Assembly (NCBI RefSeq): GCF_000151315.2
Contig: NW_011887292.1
Span: 3,694,916 to 3,758,915 of the forward strand
Length of the DNA: 64,000 nucleotides
Direction of reading: 5' to 3'
Origin: Capsaspora owczarzaki ATCC 30864
Lineage: Eukaryota; Opisthokonta; Filasterea
The notes under the pieces are model-generated. The model saw only the letters and a program-made list of their open reading frames with translations, was not told the DNA's origin and made no database searches. Positions 41,316-54,457 of the stretch are shown here, piece by piece. The position numbers were made by a program, and so were the translations under genes. Position 1 is the stretch's first letter. Every line of letters begins with the position of its first letter.

Positions 41316-43125
41316 ATGGCGCGGTATTCTGGAGCTCGACTGGCTGGATGGCTGTCCATCGTGGCATTGTTGATCGCCGCGTCCGCCGTGTCATCCGCCC
41401 TGGACCACCAGCACATTGACCAGGGACAGGACAAGCAGCAACGGTTTCCAGCAGCAGCAGCAGCAGCAGTGGTTGCTGTGTCAGCAAGTCCCGCTGAATC
41501 CAGCTCAGCCAGCTCAGCCGACGCCGCCAACACGCAACGAACGCCAGGTCAGCACAACACGCCGCCGCCAAGTGAGCTGACGACCAAGTTTGTCCCGACG
41601 CACGAGTGGCAAGACCTCCACCCAGACCAGCCGGTGCCGCCGGGACTTCACATTGAGCTCAACTTTGAAACGGGACGCCGCCGCGCAAAGCTACTTGATC
41701 CGGAACCCGCGCATGCGGAGCAACCGCGGGATGAGTTGGATGCACTCGAAAACAACGACTCTGAGTTTGTACACAATCATGGAGACGTTATTGCGATCAA
41801 TGTCGAGAACACCGGTCAACCGGGAGATGAACGCTCAGTCCAGCCCAAGCAACGCAAGGTGCGCATCTTGCACCAGTACACAAAGCAGGAGATCAAGGAC
41901 AAGCTTGCGAAAATGCATGGCGACGACTTGCATGCGTCTGCGTTTTGCCCAGCCGGAGACGCAGAGTGCCTGCTCAGTTTGGATCAACCCGCCGCCGCCG
42001 CCGCTGCTGCTGCTGCTTCGTCCGAGCGCTCGACCGCAACTCTCCAAGAGCTCCGCGAGGCAATGGCCATTATGGAGCGTGAGAATCTGCTAGTGAGGTC
42101 GGACGTCCGCTTGATGATGGAGCTGTTGGAAAAGGCAGCGTCTCCGGACTCTTCCGAGGACAATGTTGTTGACGCCTTACTCGTGCTGTCGGAACTCGTG
42201 AATCAAATCGACAATGGCCGAGATCTTGATCGCATCGACGGCATGCGTCAGCTCATTGGGTATCTTGGCTCGACCTCTGTCGCTGTGAAGAGTGCCGCGG
42301 CGCTTGCCCTTGGCTCTGCGATTCACAAGTGAGTTGGAGCCTCCTGTTTGTTTCTGCTTGTTGTTTTTGTTAGTGTGTATGACTTTGAACATGCTGTGAC
42401 CCCGCTCTCACCTGCCCCTCGTTCCCCATTCATTTGACAGCAATGACGAGGCAAAGGTCGACGCGTTGCGGCGTGACATTCTCCCGCTTCTGCTGGATCT
42501 GGTCTCTGACGGCACAGAGCTGGTAGCTCGGCGCGCCTTGTATGCCATGTCAGCTCTGCTGCGCCATATGCCGCAAGCACAAGAAGACTTTCAGATGCTG
42601 GATGGTCCGCAGCGACTCTTGTCAACTCTCGCCTCGACGCACTCCAAGGCTGTCATTGTCAAAATCACCACTCTGGTGACGGACTTGGTCGACGAGCTTG
42701 ACCACGCTGCGTCTGTCCTGAATTCTCAGGTGCACTGGACGCTGCAGCCTGACTCGGAAGAAGCGTTGGACACTGCAAAGCGACTTGAACGAGAAGCATT
42801 ACAGCGGCAAGCGCAAGTGCGGTTGACGTTGCGCGATCAACTGACAACGCCCGCAGCCTGCATGACGATTGCCCATTTCGTCGCCGTGCTGCACGAAGCA
42901 GACGAGCTTGGACGGCTCGTGCAGGCCGTCTCGTTCATTGGGGATCGCTGCTTTGAGCAGCAGTCTCTGGCAACGAGCATTCCGGCGTGGGCAAACGTTG
43001 CTGAAGCTCTCAAGACTCTGCACGCTGATTTCACTCGCTTTGACAGCACAGACTATGAGCGGGAAGTGGCCGCACAGCTCGAGGCACTTCATGCACGCGT
43101 TGATCGACATTTGCAGCAACTTTGA
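41316..43125 (+). CDS. SIL1: SIL1, ER nucleotide-exchange factor of BiP
   Basis: Armadillo-fold exchange factor of the ER Hsp70. Exons 41316-42328 and 42441-43125 (phase 2) give 565 aa. The N-terminal signal peptide is GWLSIVALLIAASAVSSA. Then an Ala/Ser-rich stretch and the SIL1 hallmark: FVPTHEWQDLHPDQPVPPG, LHIELNFETGRRRAKL. Armadillo part: LRLMMELL-like helices, LVNQIDNGRDLDRIDGM, VKSAAALALGSAIHNN, RALYAMSALLRHMPQAQ. No KDEL-type C-terminus. Two short tandem duplications lie just upstream of the ATG. Confidence 0.88.
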
Positions 43126-43319
43126 AAAACAAGCTAGTCCCACGTATTGTGTTGGTAATCGCCTTTGACGAACAAAGACACCACAAAATCACACTATCAA
43201 AACGTTGAAACAACATTCATGTCATAACTATCCAATAAACAAACTCCGAGAACAAAAACAAAAACCAACACCAAAAAAAAGCGCGCAGCATCAACAACTA
43301 GCAACTGCAAGCAGCAAAG

Positions 43320-46300
43320 CTATCGTGTAGTGGTTACGTCGAATACAGCCTCGTCCTCATCGTCCATGGCGTCTTGGGACAAGAGCTCAAACTCGTCGCG
43401 ATTGCTAACCGGGCGATATCGCTGCGGTGCCTTGCCGCGGTTTTTCAATCGGGTGGCAGCAACCTTGGCAGCCACCACTGCAGTTCGCGCGGCGCGGCTG
43501 CGCCATGCCAAGAAGATGGCACACCCAATGCTCAACGAAATCAGCTGGTCAAAACGCGGAATTTTTCCAGGATGTGAGTCCAACAAAGAAAAACAAAACG
43601 CAAAGCAGTACAACGGCCACCCAACAAACCCAAAAAACAAAATGGACACAAGATGGGAGCGGTTCGGAATGAAAGACACTCACCACAGCCAACGAGACGG
43701 TCGCAAAAGTACCAGAGAACAAGGCGGTTTCCTCTTGGTTGGAAAGGGCGCATGTCTGCTGAGTGCCCATCATTTCGTCGGTTATCTCGTAGTCAAACTG
43801 ACACTCGCGGCAAGTCAAAGATCCAGGACGGCAGGGGATGCGATTGGCAGCAAGGCAATCGTTTGCGCAAAACACTGCAAGTTCAAAAAAAAAAGTGAGA
43901 GGTGACCTTCTGTCTCCCCAGATACCACCAAAGCGGCTGCGCGCTCTATCACACTCATCGTCTTACAAAGACCGCCGAGGAAGGCAGCCTGATTGGACCC
44001 AGCAATGACAAAGCGAGCAAAGTTCACTTCGGCTTGGGCATGTCCGGTGAGGATCATGTTGTTGTCCCGGTAGAGGGCCAGATCAGCAATGTACGTCCGG
44101 TTGTCGGCGCGATCAGTGAAGAGGTTTTCATACAAGAGCTGCGCCCAAAAAGGACAAGCTGAAAATTTAGCACGAGCACGAAAAATGCGACATTCGCGCA
44201 ATCAAAACGTACCTGTCCATCAAACCCGATGCGAACAACAATGTCGCCCTCCTGAGCAGTGTTGTACAGGTATTGCGACGCCAATCTGATCGGCAACGTT
44301 CGCAAAATGAGACCAGAAAAATCACAGAATTGACCGACAGAGCGGCTCGAATGACTTACCGCTCATTTCCGACAATACCCTCAAAGATCGTGCCTTTGGT
44401 AGCGCGACCAGACACGGCAACACCAAGAGCACCTCCGATGGCAGGCTTGGTAAGCTCGTCCTTTTCGGCAGTGCTGCCCAGACGCCAGACCCAGGGGATG
44501 GAAACAACTGTCAAGAGCAACAACAAAAAAAGAAAAGCATCATCGTCACAAATCAAAGATGAGACTCCACGCGATTACGAAAGCTGCACACAAAAAAACC
44601 AAAACGAAGAAAAAAGCACAACTACAAGACCAACCATCGTTGTCGGTCGACGTCAAATCCATGCTCGCAATGAATGCATCGCTCGTGTCGCCACGCGACG
44701 GGAAAGACAAGGATGGCGAGCTCTTGAGCAGGCCATGGTAGGATCCCGTCACGTAGAACTGCGACAAGCTAATGCCATCGGCACGCAGGTCTTCGACGTT
44801 CTCAATATGCGCCTGGAAGATGTTCTTGTGAATGAGTGCTAATTCATCAGGGTCGCTGGCGTCACTGGACAGCGTTACGGCAAAGAACAGGGGCGCTCCG
44901 TCAGTCGCAGGGAGGACTTGGTTGTAAAACGCCGGTGCGCCAGTGTACGAGCCCACAAGAACAATGTCGCGAGCTGTGTCGCTGCCCTGGGGCAGTGCCA
45001 CGGCATCAAGAATCCGCACTGACTGCGACTTATTCTCGGGCTTGTACAGCATGTGGACACCACACACCGCTCCGTCATCCTCAGGATCCATATTGCCGTC
45101 AGCCGTGGAAAGGGACAGCACAACCGAGTTCATGCCGTCACCCGTGGCTTCCTGCACGCAATCGTCGAGCGTGAAGGTGCCGCAAAACGAGATGGCGAGC
45201 AAGACAGTACTGCGTCGACCGGTCTCCGGATCGGCCGCTGCTGGCACGGGGATGATGGAAGGGCTCAGGTCGGGGCAATCGAGGCTCAGCTTTCCAGCAC
45301 TTGCCCAGACGAGCTTTCCCGTGTCCGCCTCGAACGTCAGGACAAAGAACGCACGCGGTGTGCCCTCGTCGACCTGCAGAGGCGCAAAGGCAAACTCGGG
45401 ATTGCTAAATCCGATGGTCAGATTGGTGTTGCTAAACAAGCCAGTGACGACAATCTGCTTTCGGCCATCGCGCGCGGTGAATCGCACCAGCCGCTGGACG
45501 GACAAGGCGCCGTCCTTTGAGGTTGCCTTGATGGTGACTGCCCAGTCAAACACTTTGAGACTCTTCTGCATGGCGGACGCAAACACGGACGGAATGGCGC
45601 TTGTTTCAAAGTGCGAAGTGCTTGCATCGACGACCGTCTGCGCCGCAAACCGCGCCACATAGAGTGCATTCAATCCATCTGTTTTTTTCCCCCACCACGA
45701 ACACGAACAAGGATGTAAGTCGGTCATCTTTTGTGTTGATCTCTTGAACAGACTGAGAGTTTTGCATTGAAATGTTCGTACCGGATTCGAGCGTGATGGC
45801 GTCGTCGAGCTTGACAGTCCCCGCAAACCGCCCCGCAGTGAAGAAGGCGGACGGCAGCACGACTCCTCCGCCGCCAGCAGACGTGTTGAGGCGGCTGGCT
45901 TCGTAGAGGGCGTCCGAGTCGCAGTCGGGAACGAGCAGCTCGCCCGTCTTGCCGCCGGCGGACTGCGCGCCCATCAGATGCACAAACTGCGGCACGCGCA
46001 CTGTTGTTGTTTGAAATAATGAGTGGCACAATGATCAAAGTGAGTGAGTGCAGTGAGTGAGTGAGTGAGTGAGTGAGGGCAGCGGTGAGTGAAGAAGGGG
46101 TGGACGGGTGCGTTCGTCAGCACTTTGAAGCGAGAGAGAGCCCAGAGAGGGGCAACCCAAGGCAAGGCAAAGGGGGGGGGAGATGGAGGGACGTGCCTGA
46201 TCCTGAGGCGAGGGCAGCGTGGCAGACGCAGGAGAGGAGAAGCGCCAGGGCGGCCAGACGAGTGACCAGCGGCGGCGATGGTGACGACAATGGTAACGCT

Positions 46301-46326
46301 GCAATGCCAGCCATAGCGAGATGCAT
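43320..46326 (-). CDS. Type I membrane protein with propeller-like ectodomain
   Basis: Eight exons: 46326-46197, 46000-45782, 45678-44635, 44507-44360, 44285-44213, 44138-43907, 43874-43684, 43544-43320; 2262 nt, 753 aa. Signal peptide (LAALALLLSCVCHAALA). The ectodomain has repeated units of the form V-x-G-x-F/Y-x-x-x-L-x-F/L ... AFFVLTFEADTGKLVWA, like SBBP-type beta-propeller blades. A Cys-rich juxtamembrane part (VFCANDCLAANRIPC, LTCRECQF) leads to one TM (about 667-693) made from two exons (FATVSLAV + LISLSIGCAIFLAW), then a 60-residue basic-to-acidic tail. Function unknown. The first intron uses a GC donor and the sixth is only 32 nt. Confidence 0.68.
43875..43906 (-). other. 32-nt intron
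   Basis: Minus-strand intron beginning GTCACC, with a ten-T tract and ending TTGCAG. Removing it (phase 1) joins SGETE to VFCANDC and keeps the Cys-rich and TM exons in frame; retaining it shifts the frame. Confidence 0.75.
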
Positions 46327-46506
46327 TTGTGGGGAGAGAAAAAAAAAAAAAAGTGGATGTAATGTAATAGGGGGAAAATGCTGAGAAAAACAAAAGACTG
46401 AAGTGAAGATTGGATGGAAAAGGGGTAAGGGGGTTAAGGGTTCTTAATAATAACCGGGGTTGTCTATTGTTCAAACTGAAAAATGCTTCAAAAGAACTCG
46501 TTGGGA
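46327..46506. other. Intergenic, propeller gene 5' / SLC38 3' flank
   Basis: 180 nt between two minus-strand genes. A pyrimidine tract on the minus strand (46339-46352) precedes the propeller gene ATG by about 13 nt. Confidence 0.4.
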
Positions 46507-48825
<2,319 letters not shown>

Positions 48826-50030
48826 GATGACAATGCGAACTGCTTAGCTGTGCTAAGTATGAATGAATGAGTGGATGAATGAATGAGTGGACGAGGGTTC
48901 CGAAATGCAATGGAAGTGAATCTGAATGGAACGACGACTGATTCTACTGTACTTGGCTTTGGCGTTTCGTTGAGGGGCGGGGGGGTGGTTCAACCCCATT
49001 GTGCTGTTCCTTGTTTGCAGTATTTCGCGCATTGCTTTCGCTTATTCGGCAGTCCATCGACGTCGCTCAGTCAGTCTTGTTGCGTTACTTTGCTTCCAAA
49101 GAAAGGGTGAGCGAATCCACTCCCCATCAATCTCCACTCAATCTCCACTCAATCACTCACCCGCTCGTCCACCCGACCCCCCCCCCTTCCCGCTTCATTC
49201 CTCACCGCCCCCTCCCGCCCTCCCCTTGTTGCTCCTTGTTCGACCTCAGTCACTCTGTGAAGCGTTGTTCGCTGCGCCTTTTGCGGGTTTGCTCAACTTC
49301 TCTCACCTCGCTTTTGCATTTTCCCACTCCTCCTCCTCCTCCTCTCTCTAACTCTCTCTCTTTCCGCGTCTCCCCACCCCCAACCCCCGATTCTCTACCT
49401 CTCGACAATCTCGCTCATCTTCCATCCGATCGTGTCGTCGCTCGCTTCCGTTGGGCAGTCGCTCATTGTTCAGCTCACTTTTTTTTGCATTGGCAATTTG
49501 TCCCAAACCCGCTAAACTGCTGCCCAAATCTGTCAGTGTTGAAGCAAGCAGCACTCAAATCCCCCTATCATCCTACTGCAGATATGAACAGAGTGAGTGA
49601 GTGAGTGAATGAGTGAGAGAGTTAGTTGGGGGGGGAAGAGTGCAGCGGTGCTTACGTCCTTCTGTACAATCGATCTTGTTATTGTTATTGTTGTTGATGT
49701 TTGTGCGAATACCCTCTTTTAGAGTGGAGATCATCACTGTAACGTTTCGCTCTTCACTCTTCGCTCTTCTTGTGCTTCTTCTCGTGTTCAAATTCGCATT
49801 CACATCTGAAAGGGTTTTTGAGGAGTTTTTGCTGCATTCACAAGCAAAAGAGAGAGAAACCAAAAGCCGAAAACAGCGTTTTCATCAACCATTCCATCAC
49901 CAATGCTAACTGACTCTAGGTACATGACATGTGCTAAACATTGTTAAATCGATCTATCAGGCCATTTGAAAAGCAAAAAAATTACCGAAAACAAGAACAG
50001 CCACCAAGCAGAACGAGTCAGACCGAAACA
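48826..50030. other. 1.2-kb gene-free region
   Basis: Between the divergent SLC38-type and second RTK genes. C/T-rich 49110-49400, GAGT repeats near 49591-49615. No coding or RNA gene seen. Confidence 0.55.
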
Positions 50031-53000
50031 ATGTCGGCTCTTTCTCGAAGCCGTAAACTGGCGAATCTGCTGTGCATCGTAATGATGTGCATGATTGCCG
50101 GAAGCCCCGCGAATGCATACACGGACGCCTGCACAAAATGTTTTTGCAGTGCCAATATGGTCAGAAATTGCAGCAACCTGGGACTGCTGCCAGACAACGC
50201 CTTTGCCAACTTCCACACCGCCACATACGTGTAAGTCAGCAACTCGCTGCCTTCCAACTGGGCAGCTAGTGTCATAGTTGGTCTCTCACCTTTGCATCGT
50301 TGTGTGCAAACATTGTGCGTCGTCGCTGGCAGCGATCTATCAGATGCGCAGCTCACTGGCATCAGCGCCCAAGCCTTTGTTGATTTGAACAGCTTGTCAT
50401 CATTGTAAGCTGTTCTGAAGTGACTCCGAGCTGTGCACATCTTCACCGCTCATTTTCGTTCTTGTTTTGTCGTTTGTTCATAGAGTTTTGCGCAACACGC
50501 AACTAGCATCGGCTCCCACTGCAGCCTTCAGCAGTATTTCATCTTCTCTACACTCCTTGTAAGTCCAACACAAGAAAGCTCTTGGCAGTGGACTGTATCG
50601 TCCTGCTCTGTCTCAATGGTTGCTCGTTGTTATTCTTGGTGGCAGGGCCATCACGCTTCCGATGCTCACTTCCAATGCATTCGTGGCTCTATCAAACCTG
50701 GAAACTCTGTAAGGAGAGCCACGCGCCATGAACGACTGAAACTTCGCTGCTGACAATGAATGGCAGGGACCTAGACGGAAGCACGTTTACAACCATTCCC
50801 AGCAACGCCTTTGCCGGGCTTTCCGATCTCGAACTGTTGTAAGAAAAGAACAAGGATGATCTAGTTTTGCGCGTCCGATACTCTAACAGCGATAGTTGGC
50901 TTGGTTTTGATTTTCTGCTCTCGCAGGAGTTTGTACAACACCTCACAGCTCACCGAACTCCCCAGCAATGCCTTTGCGGATCTTTCAAACCTACAGCTCC
51001 TGTAAGACGCTTACGATGCACTTTTTCTCTTGGCCATTTGCCTTGACTCTTCAACTGACACTGCTGCTTTGATCTAGCGACTTGTCGCTAAGCGGCATGA
51101 CTCGCATTGCGAGCAACGCCTTTGCGGGATTGTCCGATTTGGAATCCCTGTAAGCCAAGACGTAAACTGCTCGCTGTATTTGTCGTCGAGTTGTGTGGTA
51201 GAGTGTGCAGTTTAATTTGTTGTGACAGAGCGCTCACGTGAAATGCTTTTTGGATCCAGAGAGCTCATCAAATCCGGAGTGACGATGCTTTCTGCCAACA
51301 CTTTTAGCGGCCTGAGTTCATTGACGTACTTGTAAGCTGCTGTTGCTGCGGTGGCGGCGATTCGGGACTTGTTGGCAAAAAACCATGATGTGTCGCTCTC
51401 ATGCGCTGCTCTGCGAATATGCTAGAACCCTGTCACAGTCGCCAATCGCGGCGATCGATCCAAACGCATTTGCAGGTCTGACGAGTTTGCAAACCCTGTA
51501 AGCAGCCGGGCGATTTTTCAAATTCTTGCGGTACGGATCTCCGAGCTTACTCGTGCACTTGTGATATGTGAAGATTGATGCCCCAGATACTCGTTACTTC
51601 CATTGCTCGAGGAACCTTTTCAGGACTACCAGCTCTGCAAAGCCTGTAATGCTGCTCAGACTTCCATGCACCTGGCATGTAAAGTATGAAACTGACTGTC
51701 GTGTACAGAGGATTGCCTCGTGGCCAACTTTCAAACATTCAGACTGGCGCTTTTGAAGATCTTGGGAATATTCAACAAATGTAAGATGTGCGAACTGGAA
51801 TGCATTGATCGCTCGAATTCTTGCGAATTTGACTGACTTTGCTCTGCCACCTCTACCCCTTGTCATTCCTAGCGACCTTTCGTCGAATGCGCTGTCAGTC
51901 CTGCCCCCGGGGCTCTTTCAGGGCCTCAGCCACTTGAACACGGTAAACCTCAGCAACAACAGCTTTGTGGGTGCCCCAGCAAGCACCGTCAGCACAGTCA
52001 CTAGTCTATTGCGTAAGTGTCGCCATACTTGGTTTGGAAACATGTTAGGGCTGCGACTCAATGCTTGACAAACCTGTTGATTTTATTTGTTTTGTCTGTT
52101 TCATTGTTGTTCTGGTTGTGTCAGCATGTCATTATCTGTGTGCCACATGCTGGAGTACTGCCCAGACGGCGTGCTGCGCTCCGGGCTGTTTGAATTGCAC
52201 AAGTTCAGAGTGTACGGAATGCTATGGCGGATATACCCTCGTTGGCGGCAGCTGCATCTCGCCCGACCAGAGCTCCAGCTCTGCGCTGTCTGTCCAGTCC
52301 ATCACCTCGGCGAAATCCGCGCAGTCTGCCAAGAGCGTGGCTGCAGTGTCCATCACTTCCATTTCTTCCGTTCAGTCCGTCGCGTCGGTCTCGCTCAGCT
52401 CTGTTCAAGCCGTTGCTGCCTCGCAGGCGTCCGCTTCCGTTGCGAGCGTCACTTCGCTCAAATCGGTCGTCTCCGCGTCCGCTTCAGTTGCGAGCATCCT
52501 TTCAATCACTTCAGCCATCTCCGCGTCCGTTGCAACTGTATCCGTGGCCTCTCGTGCGTCTGCAAGCGCGGCATCCGCCTCGAGCGCAAGCTACGTTCGG
52601 GCTACCGAAGCAAGCGCAGCGTCTGCAAGTCTGGCATCCTTCGCATCCGCAAACGCGGCATCCGCCTCGAGCGCCAGCTACGTTTGGGCGACTTCAGCAA
52701 GCGTGGTCGCCGCTGCAGGGCAGAACACAAAGGACGACGCGTCTGCCGTGCCCGTTATTGCTGGCGCAGTTCTGGGCGGAATTGCAGTGCTGTTGGCATG
52801 TGTCGTTGTCCTACTCGTGCTCCGCCGTCGCCGCAAGGCCCAATCCGGACTCGCCCACATCCAGTCAGATGTGCCTTTGGTTGCCTTCCAAGCAAATCCG
52901 CTCGCGAACGGCTCGTCTCCCATTTACGACACTGCCCAAAGTCCGACGTACGAAGCGGTGCAAAAGCCAGGCTCCGCCTACCAACAGCCAGGAAGCGCAG

Positions 53001-54231
53001 CGTCGCACTATCAACAGCCGACGCACTACCAGGAGCCGACGACGCCAGCCAGCGAGTACTATGCCACGCCGTTGCATCGGATTTATGACAAGGCCGTGCC
53101 CATGGCGAAAATTTTGCGCCAACAGCTGCAGCTCGGCGAAAAGCTCGGCTCTGGCGCATTTGGCGTGGTGCTCCGCGGTCGGCTGCCTGTGAACCTTGTA
53201 GCGCCCAATTTCGTGCGAGACAGCATGCAGACGCACGTTGACGTTGCTGTCAAGACCATCCAACCAGACGCCAATGAGAAGTCGCAGCGCGAGTTTGCCG
53301 ACGAGGCGCGCATGGTCGCAAAGTTCAACCATCCCAACATTGTGGCATCGGTTGCAGCGCTGCTGGAAGAGCAGCCGCCGATGTTTGTGCTGGAACTCAT
53401 GCCATACGGAGATTTGCAAAAGCTGCTCCAAAAGTCCCACGTTCGGAATCTGCTGTGGACGGAGGCAGAGCAGGCGCACGCCCTCGCGCAGGTTGCAGCT
53501 GGCATGACCTACCTCCAGTCGATTCAGTTTGTGCACCGAGACATTGCAGCCCGCAACTGCCTCGTGGGACACGAGCTGGCCGTCAAGATTTCGGACTTTG
53601 GGCTCTCGCGCGTCCTTGCCGAGGAAAAGGATTACTACAAGATGCAGACCAAAGGTCGAGTTCCAGTCAAGGTACAGTCGCCTCGAAGACGTTGAGAGAG
53701 GATGATGGCACAAAGCAAAAAAGCACTGATTTTGAATTGTTGGATGCTGGTTGCCGTACTCGGTTGGCTCTCTCGCCGCAGTGGATGGCACCCGAGTGTT
53801 TAAACTACCGCAAGTTTACACATCAAAGCGACGTGTGGGCCTTTGGCGTGCTTGCTTGTGAGTGAAATTTGGACAGACGATGGAGCGCATCATCAAACAA
53901 AAAAAAAGTTGTTGTCCACGCTCACTCTGCGTTGTTGCTTTGCTGTCTGGCGTTGTCGTTTGATTGCTGCTTCGGTGCTTCACTTTTAGGGGAAGTGTTC
54001 TCTTATGGCTCATCCCCTTACAGCGAGGTCGAGAGGCACGAGTTGCTGACAAGGATCGAGGCGGGACTTCGCCTAGCACAACCCGAACACTGCTCGAGCG
54101 ACGTGTACCAGCATGTGCAGCGCTGTTGGAACCTTGATCCGGCAGCGCGGCCCAGCTTTGCCGAGTTGAATACGGTGTTTAGCCAACTGTCTGCTGGGTC
54201 GACAATCCGAGACATTGGCACCTTGTTGTAG
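50031..54231 (+). CDS. LRR receptor tyrosine kinase (no glutaminase module)
   Basis: Exons 50031-50230, 50333-50404, 50484-50558, 50646-50708, 50767-50838, 50927-51001, 51078-51149, 51260-51331, 51426-51497, 51574-51645, 51709-51780, 51873-52012, 52125-53671, 53782-53857, 53990-54231: 2922 nt, 973 aa. Signal peptide (LANLLCIVMMCMIAGSPANA), Cys cap (CTKCFCSANMVRNC), ten LRR exons of 63-75 nt (one repeat each, phase 2) plus a final LRR exon, Cys module (CATCWSTAQTACCAPGC), a 150-residue Ala/Ser stalk, TM about 563-585 then RRRRK, a Tyr-rich juxtamembrane (SPIYDTAQSPTYEAV), and kinase from about 678: GSGAFGVV, VAVK, HRDIAARN, DFGLSR, KDYYKM, WMAPE. Paralogue of the 17.6-kb RTK; the last two kinase introns are at the same positions. 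The tenth LRR exon uses the less obvious acceptor TGTGAAG (51573), which alone keeps the 72-nt frame. Confidence 0.93.
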
Positions 54232-54457
54232 GCTTTTGGTTTTCTCCCCACACACACACACACCAAACCCAAAACAAGGCTCAGGTCTGCATTATCGTAT
54301 TAGAATATGATGCATGATTGAGTGTAATGATGTAGAATGATGATCAACTGCAATAAAAAACGTGTCATGAGAAAGCTGTCTTATTTTTTGCGCTTGGCAC
54401 AATTGTTTTGTTCATGCACACAAAAATCAAAGACAATTAAACTATAATGGGAGGGCT

